From: Sweltsa coloradensis
Taxonomy: Eukaryota; Arthropoda; Insecta; Plecoptera; Chloroperlidae
Reading direction: 5' to 3'
Assembly: GCA_024449915.1 (NCBI GenBank)
Contig: JAMZAV010000169.1
Span: forward strand, 1 to 64,000
DNA: 64,000 nucleotides
How positions within the stretch are numbered: position 1 is the first letter of the stretch; each line of letters begins with the position of its first letter. The notes under the pieces were generated by a model that did not search any database, had not been told where the DNA came from, and saw only the letters and a program-made list of their open reading frames with translations. The translations under genes and the position numbers were made by a program. Below are positions 52,301-62,237 of this stretch, piece by piece.

Positions 52301-52576
52301 CTCAACATGCCGCTGCCTGTGAGGGGAAAGGGATGACTGCTGTTCTTGGTAAGCACTGTTATGGGTAATGTTGAGCCCCCTCCAACATTAACTTGACATA
52401 GTAACAGTGTATACAGCTACAGCTTACAGTATAAACTAAAAAGTATTTCAGGTTCAATTCCTGAGGTGCTGCTGCCTTTGTAACAGTAGCCATACTGACT
52501 GTTCGAAAAGCTCAAAAAGAAAATTGTTAATATTTCAGTTCTCCTTTAAACAAATAGCTACTAAACCACTTGCTAG
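49371..52576. other. Intergenic, no gene recognised
   Basis: Short frames at 50025-50644 and 52124-52336 have no recognisable domain and no paired splice sites. A tRNA-like segment may lie at 51815-51895, with gtttgaatccag in the B-box position. GT-rich and C-rich patches occur but no clear repeat. Confidence 0.4.
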
Positions 52577-52991
52577 TGTGGCTCGTTGGTCTTGTGGTTA
52601 GCCTTCCTGCTTCCAATGCCGAAGGATCAGGGTTCGATTCCCGTTAAGGTCAGAAGTTTTTAACTTCTGATTTGGACTGAAGTCCATCAATTCTTGTCTT
52701 AGGAATTTGTAAACGGTATCTTTGGAGCCGTCCTAACAACGAGGCGCATAATAAATTTAAAGTTGTTCTGTGATTCTGGCGTTGATCCGCGGGTGTTCAC
52801 ACTGTTCATACCACTGATTGCAGCCTTGTTTCCCATAAAAATATTGATCTTTGGTTGGTTATCACTCACTCGTCGATTGCGTCGGGGCCTGCAGAGTTGG
52901 CTTGGTCGCTTTGGTTTACTGTCCCCCACTGAAAATCAGTTATGTGACTGAGTGGGTACTCTAAATAAGGATTTATTTATTTTATTTTATA
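52577..52991 (+). repeat. tRNA-derived SINE, near full length
   Basis: Starts gtggctcgttggtcttgtgg (A box) with ggttcgattcccgtt (B box) 46 nt on. The body includes 'gccgtcctaacaacgaggcg' and 'gttgatccgcgggtgttcac', and the 3' part reads 'cccccactgaaaatcagtta' before an AT-rich tail. The same order in reverse occurs at 9836-10234. This is the best copy of the family in the window. Confidence 0.88.
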
Positions 52992-53349
52992 TCATATCAT
53001 TCACCCTCATAAATATTTCTCCTATACCGGAAGCAGAGGGCTCGAAACCAGGTCTTGCCACTGCCACCAGCCAGGTGAATAGTGTTACCGTACTTCCTCT
53101 TGTCATGATCAGGTCTTGAGCAACAATAAGATAAAGTGAATAACTAGGATAGACTTGAAATAAATTAATAATTTTTAATCCTTGTTACAAAGCAATTCAA
53201 AATCATATCTCAAACCAGTGAATATATTAAAAATATTATCTTGAATGAAAAGTTTTTTTCATTTTTTTATGTCAGTCTTAACAAAATTATGACATCAATT
53301 ATTATATACTGAAACTGAAGATTCTCAACCTGTTGTCTGAAAAATGAAA

Positions 53350-53512
53350 ATGCTTAATTTGTGGAATTTGTGAAATTTGTTAATTTATCATTTTGTTAAT
53401 TATTTGCAAATTTGGTATTTTGTTAATTTGTTACTTTGGTGAATTTGGTGAAATTTGTTAAATATGTCAATTTATCAAATTGTTAATTTGTAGATTTGGT
53501 ATTGTAAATTAA
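53350..53512. repeat. Degenerate AT-rich minisatellite
   Basis: Words of the type gaatttgtgaaatttgttaa and tttgttaatttg recur about every 10-20 bp with irregular spacing. The low-complexity stretch is just upstream of the candidate exon at 53652. Confidence 0.6.
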
Positions 53513-53651
53513 TATTTTTGTACCTTTTAATATGTTGTATTTAAATAGCTTCATTTGCTAATTAATAAAGAATGATAATGATAATGATAATCTTCACATC
53601 CTTTTTTTCTTTACGCTACCTGTCGCTTACCTTTTTTTATTTTTTCCCCAG

Positions 53652-53790
53652 CACCAGCACACGTACCGGTACATCGCACCCGATGCACCACCTGGGTCCC
53701 AGACACACCACTCTCCACTCTCGAGCACATCTCCACTGTTCTCTCCATCCCAAGCAGCTTCCACGCCGGATCAAACAAGACTTCACCATG
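53652..53790 (+). other. Candidate exon of an unidentified transcript
   Basis: A strong pyrimidine tract ends tttttccccag at 53651, and a consensus donor gtaagt follows atg at 53791. The 139-nt interval is GC-rich and open in two frames, unlike its surroundings. The frame ending in cttcaccATG joins in phase to an ORF in the exon at 60233, so the ATG would sit at the exon's last three bases in a good Kozak setting. No known domain is visible. It could be a 5' UTR exon, an lncRNA exon or part of an old transposon. Confidence 0.35.
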
Positions 53791-53859
53791 GTAAGTTTAA
53801 CTTAATTTTACTTAGAAGATTAATAATTGTGTGGCTCCTCATTACTTTTATTATCAATC

Positions 53860-53945
53860 ATCTAGGGTTGGCTTGGTTTGTTTTAAATGTAATTTCACCC
53901 ACTGAAAATCAGTTATGTGACCGAGTGGGTAGACTCTAAATATAA
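53860..53945 (+). repeat. SINE 3' end fragment
   Basis: Contains cccactgaaaatcagttatg and gaccgagtgggtagactcta, matching the 3' region of the SINE at 52577-52991. The 5' tRNA part is missing. Confidence 0.75.
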
Positions 53946-54329
53946 CTTTAAAAAAATACATTACAAAAGGCTTGGGTTCAAATCACAGTTTCAACAGAGT
54001 TTTTCTATTTCCAAAATTGACTTCAATCCATCAATTTGGTATTAATTGATTGCCTCTCCTAATGCTGTAAGCAGACTCGCCCCTGCCAACTCACAGCCAG
54101 CCGGTGCTAGTTCCACTAAGCGCAGTGTCGACGGCAAATGGTAGCTTTGGGGGAGGACATGCACCGACACCGTAGCAATGAAGCCCACAGGAGGTCATGC
54201 AAAAAGTTTCGTAGTAAATATCAGCTCTTTGAACTATCTAAGTCAACATTCCACATTTGTTTTTTTTTGTTTTTTTTTGTTGTTGCAGTCTGCAGGCTCA
54301 ATTTAGATATCTTCCTATAGGGTTTACAA

Positions 54330-57300
54330 TTGAAAGTGTTTTTTGAAGGGTTCTTCAATGTCCTACCTCGACCGGATGTAGACCGAATGAGCTAAAATTT
54401 TAATCTTGAACAGCAGTTGGGACACAAAATAAAAAAAAAAACATACTACAACCTGATTGAATGAAAGGTATGGCCGGGACAGAAGTTTAAAATTTGGCAT
54501 TTAACCTTGTCAAAATAGTCTATTTAGTTGAAGGGTAGGTTTTTTGACGGAAATCGATAAAGGGCTTCACAACGAGCTCAAAACAGTTTTCCTTTTTCAG
54601 ATCGGACTTATAGGGGTCTCAAAATTAATTTATTGGTGGTGAAATGTCATTCAAATTGTCATCTTTTTATCGCATTTACCGACGAATGGTGCGAGATAGG
54701 GACAAACGGTTTTCACCATCGTGTTTAGAATGATGATGTTCAACAAAATCAATAATGTTTTTTTTTATTAAAAAAACAAATGTGGAATATTTTTTTTACT
54801 GTTTTTACTTGACACATACAATTACGCACTTCTAGGTTTTGTTTCTGTCTTAGTGGGAGTGAGCTTGATTATTGGAGCCCACTCACGATTATCTAGGGCC
54901 GTTAAAAGAGCGCATAAACGTCAACTAGGTCTCCAGAAGTGCTCATGAAAGTATTTTTTTAGAGTTCTTTTGTGCCCTAGCTCGGCCGGGTGTAGACCAA
55001 ATGATCTGAAATTTTAATCCTCAACAGCTGTTGACACCCCAAAAATACAAAAAATACTAGGCACCAATAGGATGAAAGGTACGGGCGTGAGAGGGGTGTG
55101 AAATTTGAAAATTGCCTTAGTTACCCCTTGCCAAATTAGTCGATTTTGGGGGGTAAGCGGTTTTTTGACGGAAATCAATAAAGGGCTTCACAACGAGCTC
55201 AAAACAGTTTTCCTTTTTCAGATCGGACTTATAGGGGTCTCAAAATAATTTATTGGTGGTGAAATGTCATTCAAATTGTCATCTTTTTATCGCATTTACG
55301 ACGAATGGTGCAAGATAGGGACAAACGGTTTTCACCATCGTGTTTAGAATGATGATGTTCAACAAAATCAATTATGTTTTTTTTAGTAAAAAAACAAATG
55401 TGTGATATCGTTTTTAGCTTTTTTACTTGACACATACAATTACGCACTTCTAGGTTTTGTTTCTGTCTTAGTGGGAGTGAGCTTGATTATTGGAGCCCAC
55501 TCACGATTATCTAGGGCCGTTAAAAGAGCGCATAAACGTCAACTAGGTCTCCAGAAGTGCTCATGAAAGTATTTTTTGAGAGTTCTTTTGTGCCCTAGCT
55601 CGGCCGGGTGTAGACCAAATGATCTGAAATTTTAATCCTCACAGCTGTTGGCACCCCAAAAAATACAAAAAATACTAGGCACCAATAGGATGAAAGGTAC
55701 GGCGTGAGAGGGGTGTGAAATTTGAAAATTGCCTTAGTTACCCCTTGCCAAATTAGTCGATTTTGGGGGGTAGCGGTTTTTTGACGGAAATCGATAAGGG
55801 CTTCACAACGAGCTCAAAACAGTTTTCCTTTTTCAGTTCGGCCTTATAGGGGTCTCAAAATTAATTTATTGGTGGTGAAATGTCATTCAATTTGTCAACT
55901 TTTTATCGAATTTACCGACGAATGGTGCGAGATAGGGACAAACGGTTTCACCAACGTGTTTAGAATAACAATGTTCATCAAAATCAACAATGTTTTTTTT
56001 ATTAAAAAACAAATGTGTGATATCGTTTTTTTAGCTTTTTTACTTGACACATACAAGTTACGCACTTCTAGGTTTCGGTTCTGTCCTAGTGGGAGTAAGT
56101 TTAATTTTTTAAGCCCATTCACGACTTGCTAGGGCCGCTAGGAGCGAAGAAACGACAACTAGGTCTCGAGGAGTGCTCATGAAAGTGGCTCTTTGAGAGC
56201 TCTTTAGTGCCCTAGCTCGGCCGGGTGTGGACCGAATGAGCTGAAATTTTAATCCTCAACAGCTATTGGCCCCCCAAAAAATAAAAAAAATACTAGGCAC
56301 CAATAGGATGAAAGGTACGGGCGTGAGAGGGGTGTGAAATTTGAAAATTGCCTTAGTAACCCCTTGCCAAATTAGTCGATTTTGGGGGGTAGCGGTTTTT
56401 TGACGGAAATCGATAAAGGGCTTCACAACGAGCTCAAAACAGTTTTTCATTTTTAGATCGGACTCTTAGGGGTCTCAAAATTATTAAAACGTGGTGACAT
56501 GTCATTCAAATTGTCAACTTTTTATCGCATTTACCGACGAATGGTGCGAGATAGGGACAAACGGTTTTCACCATCGTGTTTAGAATGATGATGTTCAACA
56601 AAATCAATAATGTTTTTTTTTATTAAAAAAACAAATGTGTGATATCGTTTTTTAGCTTTTTTACTTGACACCTACAAGTTACGCACTTCTAGGTTTCGGT
56701 TCTGTCCTAGTGGGAGTGAGTTTGACTTTTTGAGCCCACTCACGACTTCCTAGGGCCGCTAGGACCGCAGAAAAGACAAGTAGGTCTCGAGAAGTGCTCA
56801 TGAAAGTGGTTTTTGAGAGTTCTTTTGTGCCCTAGCCCGGACGGGTGTAGAACAAATGAACTGAAAGTTTAATCGTTAACAGCTGATGGCACCCCAAAAA
56901 ATACAAAAAATACTAGGCACCGAATAGGATGAAAGGTACGGGCGTGAGAGGGTGTGAAATTTGAAAATTGCCCTTGCCAAATTAGTCGATTTTGGGGGGG
57001 CGTTTGCGTTTTTTGACGGAAATCGATAAAGGCTTCACAAAGAGCTCAAAACAGTTTTCCTTTTTCAGATCGGACTTATAGGGGTCTCAAAATTAATTTA
57101 TTGGTGGTGAAATGTCATTCAAATTGTCATCTTTTTATCGCATTTACCGACGAATGGTGCGAGATAGGGACAAACGGTTTTCACCATCGTGTTTAGAATG
57201 ATGATGTTCAACAAAATCAATAATGTTTTTTTTTATTAAAAAAACAAATGTGTGATATCGTTTTTTAGCTTTTTTACTTGACACATACAAGTTACGCACT

Positions 57301-59720
57301 TCTAGGTTTCGGTTCTGTCCTAGTGAGAGTGAGCTTGACTTTTTAAGCCCACTCACGACTTGCTAGGGCCGCTAGGACCGCAGAAAAGACAAGTAGGTCT
57401 CGAGAAGTGCTCATGAAAGTGGTTTTTTGAGAGTTCTTTTGTGCCCTAGCTCGGCCGGGTGTAGACCAAATGATCTGAAATTTTAATCCTTAACAGCTGT
57501 TGGCACCCCAAAAAATACAAAAAATACTAGCACCATAGGATGAAAGGTACAGGCGTGAGAGGGTGTGAAATTTGAAAATTGCTTAGTTACCCCTTGCCAA
57601 TTAGTCGATTTTGGGGGGTAGCGGTTTTTTGACGGAAATCGATAAAGGGCTTCACAACGAGCTCAAAACAGTTTTCCTTTTTCAGATCGGACTTATAGGG
57701 GTCTCAAAATTAATTTATTGGTGGTGAAATGTCATTCAAATTGTCAACTTTTTATCGCATTTACCGACGAATGGTGCGAGATAGGGACAAACGGTTTTCA
57801 CCATCGTGTTTAGAATGATGATGTTCAACAAATCAATAATGTTTTTTTTTATTAAAAAACAAATGGTGTGATATCGTTTTTTAGCTTTTTTACTTGACAC
57901 ATACAAGTTACGCACTTCTAGGTTTCGGTTCTGTCCTAGTGGGAGTGAGCTTGACTTTTTGAGCCCACTCACGACTTCCTAGGGCCGCTAGGACCGCAGA
58001 AAAGACAAGTAGGTCTCGAGAAGTGCTCATGAAAGTGGTTTTTTGAGAGTTCTTTTGTGCCCTAGCTCGGCCGGGTGTAGACCAAATGATCTGAAATTTT
58101 AATCCTTAACAGCTGTTGGCACCCCAAAAAATACAAAAAATACTAGGCACCAATAGGATGAAAGGTACGGGCGTGAGAGGGGTGTGAAATTTGAAAATTG
58201 CCTTAGTAACCCCTTGCCAAATTAGTCGATTTTGGGGGGTAGCGGTTTTTTGACGGAAATCGATAAAGGGCTTCACAACGAGCTCAAAACAGTTTTCCTT
58301 TTTCAGATCGGACTTATAGGGGTCTCAAAATTAATTTATTGGTGGTGAAATGTCATTCAAATTGTCAACTTTTTATCGCAATTACCGACGAATGGTGCGA
58401 GATAGGGACAAACGGTTTTCACCATCGTGTTTAGAATGATGATGTTCAACAAAATCAATAATGTTTTTTTTTATTAAAAAAACAAATGTGTGATATCGTT
58501 TTTTAGCTTTTTTACTTGACACCTACAAGTTACGCACTTCTAGGTTTCGGTTCTGTCCTAGTGGGAGTGAGCTTGACTTTTTGAGCCCACTCACGACTTC
58601 CTAGGGCCGCTAGGACCGCAGAAAAGACAAGTAGGTCTCGAGAAGTGCTCATGAAAGTGGTTTTTTGAGAGTTCTTTTGTGCCCTAGCTCGGCCGGGTGT
58701 AGACCAAATGATCTGAAATTTTAATCCTTAACAGCTGTTGGCACCCCAAAAAATACAAAAAATACTAGGCACCAATAGGATGAAAGGTACGGGCGTGAGA
58801 GGGGTGTGAAATTTGAAAATTGCCTTAGTTACCCCTTGCCAAATTAGTCGATTTTGGGGGGTAGCGGTTTTTTGATGGAAATCGATAAAGGGCTTCACAA
58901 CGAGCTCAAAACAGTTTTCCTTTTTCAGATCGGACTTATAGGAGGCTCCAAATTAATTTATTGGTGGTGAAATGTCATTCAAAATTGTCAACTTTTTATC
59001 GCATTTACCGACGAATGGTGCGAGATAGGGACAAAACGGTTTTCACCATCGTGTTTAGAATGATGATGTTCAACAAAATCAATAATGTTTTTTTTTATTA
59101 AAAAAACAAATGTGTGATATCGTTTTTTAGCTTTTTTACTTGACACCTACAAGTTACGCACTTCTAGGTTTCGGTTCTGTCCTAGTGGGAGTGAGCTTGA
59201 CTTTTTGAGCCCACTCACGACTTCCTAGGGCCGCTAGGACCGCAGAAAAGACAAGTAGGTCTCGAGAAAGTGCTCATGAAAGTGGTTTTTTGAGAGTTCT
59301 TTTGTGCCCTAGCTCGGCCGGGTGTAGACCAAATGATCTGAAATTTTAATCCTCAACAGCTGTTGGCACCCCAAAAAATACAAAAAATACTAGGCACCAA
59401 TAGGATGAAAGGTACGGGCGTGAGAGGGGTGTGAAATTTGAAAATTGCCTTAGTAACCCCTTGCCAAATTAGTCGATTTTGGGGGGTAGCGGTTTTTTGA
59501 CGGAAATCGATAAAGGGCTTCACAACGAGCTCAAAACAGTTTTCCTTTTTCAGATCGGACTTATAGGGGTCTCAAAATTAATTTATTGGTGGTGAAATGT
59601 CATTCAATTTGACAACTTTTTATCGCATTTACCGACGAATGGTGCGAGATAGAGACAAAAGGTTTTCACCATCATGTTTAGAATAATATTGTTCAACAAA
59701 ATAAAAAAAATGGAATATAC
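54330..59720 (+). repeat. Satellite array, 619-bp monomer, about nine copies
   Basis: The marker acgaatggtg starts at 54682, 55301, 55918, 56537, 57150, 57767, 58388, 59011 and 59635; the mean step is 619 bp (range 613-624). Monomers share 'tcggccgggtgtagaccaaa', 'ggatgaaaggtacgggcgtg', 'gcttcacaacgagctcaaaa' and 'cacttctaggtttcggttct'. Monomers at 58.0-59.6 kb are nearly identical; those at the left edge are more diverged. All open frames in it, on either strand, are by-products. A broken partial unit continues to about 59815. Confidence 0.97.
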
Positions 59721-59815
59721 CCCGATAAATAGTGTGAGATAGATTCTAACGGTTTTCATCATTATGTTTAGGATTAATTAAATAGTAGTGATTTTGATTT
59801 CATGCCATTCAAATT
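59721..59815 (+). repeat. Degenerate satellite edge unit
   Basis: Words such as gtgtgagatagattctaacg, ggttttcatcattatgttta and tgccattcaaattgacac echo gtgcgagatagggacaaacg, ggttttcaccatcgtgttta and tgtcattcaaattgtca of the monomer, with many changes. This fits decay at an array edge. Confidence 0.7.
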
Positions 59816-60232
59816 GACACATTAGTCCTATTAATTGGAGAATACAATTATGTTTTAACAGCTTCTTCCAAGTCTGCAATGAATGGTATTACTAATAAAT
59901 TTCATTAGAAAGTACAATAATAAAATATATTGAGTCTAGCTTAACGTCACTCTCTATGACCCTTGTGGGTTAGTGTGGAGTACCTTACTTACTATTTGAA
60001 GAGAATTCTCAAGATTCTTTTATTGCTTTTGTTACATCTCTATTACAGCCCACTGCCTCCACTTGGGACAACATATTGATATCCTACGATTCGATAGAAG
60101 ATTTTCGGATTTTAACTCCTTTTCTCCCATGTTTTACATAGAGGGCCCTTGTGATATTGAAAATGGGTCTATTGTAACAGTGTAGCTAGTTACCTGCTAT
60201 ATCACTTCCTGAAACTTTGTTTGTTGTTACAG

Positions 60233-60865
60233 ATCACAGCAAGCGCCTATGTGGTCGCAAACCTCTCTTCATCATGTGGTCGTTTCATCGCCTGCAGTGC
60301 CAACTCTCGTACATCTGCCGTCACCACATCTCTGCTGTTGGACTGCTTTGAATACATCATCTACTGAAGCTATTGCACTTGCCTAGCTGCACACTTCGCT
60401 GGCGCCTACACTTCATCAATTGCCAGTGACTTCAAAATCATTACATGTTAATCCCTAATGCTTTTCCTTTTCAAGGCCATGGACATAGCCTATTTCAAAC
60501 TGTCAATATACTTGTGCTAAACCCATGCTGTTGTGTACTATTTACTTGTAATTAACAACCTTCTCTTTTCCAACCTGCTTTTAGGCGTCGTGTTCTTGGA
60601 TCTTGGCGATCTCCATATTCTAGGTCAGACTTGCTTCCTTGAAGCATTTGACCTAATTTATGGAGATAGTCTACTTTTTCAAGGACTCATATCCTCTCCA
60701 CTTATAGGACATGAACTAGTTTATGGACTTAGCTATTTTTTCCAAGGCTACTCAAAGCTTGGAAAATTTGGCTTGACCTACTTTATGGACTTAGCTTTTT
60801 TTTGCAAGGTTACAGGAAAACTAGTTACTTGTGCTTATAAATAAAAGAACAATTAATTTAAAAAC
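60233..60865 (+). other. Candidate terminal exon of the unidentified transcript
   Basis: Acceptor ttgttgttacag ends at 60232 and AATAAA stands at 60840-60845. If joined to 53652-53790, the ATG at 53788 continues as ITASAYVVANLSSSCGRFI and on to a TGA at 60365, giving 45 codons. A separate frame at 60533-60844 contains three imperfect units rich in Leu, Phe and Gly (DLIYGDSLLFQG, ELVYGLSYFFQG, LTYFMDLAFFCK), reflecting a DNA repeat of about 60-70 bp. No family is recognised; coding potential is uncertain. Confidence 0.3.
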
Positions 60866-61044
60866 ATTTTTTATTACAAATCAATACAATTTATACAAAA
60901 TATATATAAATATTAATAAAAAATACAAAAAATTAAGCAAAAAACACAAAAAATGCGCCAAAACCCGCTTTTTTTATATGCCCTAAGTGTTAGCAAAAAT
61001 ATTTTGCTACCTAATTTCACGTCGCAAGTTTTTATCTTCACAGA
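60866..61044. other. AT-rich stretch, nothing recognised
   Basis: A-rich DNA with several runs of A, following the AATAAA at 60840. It may be a decayed poly(A)-like tract. Confidence 0.4.
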
Positions 61045-61320
61045 GTGTTCTCCCCAACGCAAAAGGCAGGACTGATTATGAAACTTGATAGGTGGGCACA
61101 GCCATCAGTTGCTAGATTTGAAATGCAACGAGTGCACTACGAACCTAGCAACGTCAAACACCATTTCACATCAGTCCTGCCTAAACGTGGAGATAATCAA
61201 TCAACAAGACAGCAAGCAAAACCAACACCAGGTAGCCAGGAGGAGCAGCATGAATACATTGCAGTACTTAAATCTGTTATAGTTAATGGATTAATAATTG
61301 AAATCAAAGCATTTAAGTGA
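61045..61320 (+). pseudogene. Possible LTR-retrotransposon RNase H end fragment
   Basis: The frame reads KLDRWAQPSVARFEMQRVHY followed by EPSNVKHHFTSVLPKR and ends in a TGA at 61318. The layout R-W, about 7 residues, F, about 5, Y-x-P, N-V and a later S-x-L-P resembles the end of the Ty3/Gypsy RNase H region, where a chain of the type RWxxxLxxFxxxxxYxPGxxNxxADxLSR is usual. Key glycine and ALSR residues are not conserved, so this is a weak match. No LTRs were found. Confidence 0.3.
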
Positions 61321-62237
61321 ACTGAATTTTATTATTTTCAATTTTATATCCAGGTGAATTCACCACAAGCCATTCTCAAAACTCTCATATCTTATTCTCT
61401 CAATACATGAATGAGTTTGAATGAGGTATCTAATTAAGATCTTACTTTATTTTCTCAAAAAAACAATTATCACAACAGTGTTGTATAATAATGTTTTAAA
61501 AGAATATGAAAGTTCAATATGCAACATTTGGTAAATGAAGTTTAAGCTTGACTTTCTGGTTTTGTGATGTTAACTATTAAAATCCCAATGTTTCACACCA
61601 ACTGCACAGCTTATAAGAGTTCACTAGTACTATTTGTAACTGTCTAGTCCGGGGTCTATCCAAGTTGATCTAGGACAAATTGCAACAGAAGCAAATTTGG
61701 TATCATTGGATTCAGAAAAAAAAGAATCCCCTTAAATCCCCATAGGGTGGGTGGGTCTAATCATCCCCTAAATGAAAATGTAATAAAATTGATCTAAAAA
61801 AAACATATTTTTGAAACCTAGTAGAGTAGTAAGTAACCATGGTATGTAATCAAAGATTATTTCAGGGTATTTCAAATAAAAAATATTTCAATTGATTAAA
61901 ATTAATTTTGTGGCCAGCAGAGGTCAATGAAGGTCAAATTTTGTATTTTTTTTAATATAATTCAGTAAACGTTATTCTATTGACACAATAATGTACGATG
62001 ATTGTCTCATTGTTGTAAATAATTAGTAAATAGGCCACACTTGATACGGTATAAGTCAATCATGGCAGAAAAAGATAATTATTACAATCTGTAGGACCAT
62101 GAACCTACGAGTATGTAGTCAAAAATCTGTAAACTTACGTTCAGGCGTACTCAAATCATGTTACGTAATAATATAATTCACAGATAGAGGTTTCCTCACG
62201 TACTACGCATCGAGACTATAATTTGGCACGTACCTGG
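61321..62237. other. No gene recognised
   Basis: AT-rich intergenic sequence between the possible LTR element fragment and the foldback element. No repeat or open frame of note was seen. Confidence 0.45.

Noticed and set aside
55869..57972. Repeated open frames in the satellite (such as SGLKKSSSLSLGQNRNLEV on the minus strand)
   Set aside because: They recur with the 619-bp period and are broken by indels in neighbouring monomers; they are by-products of the repeat.
61085..61282. Second overlapping frame at the possible LTR element fragment
   Set aside because: It has no motif; only the frame from 61045 shows a faint RNase H-like pattern.
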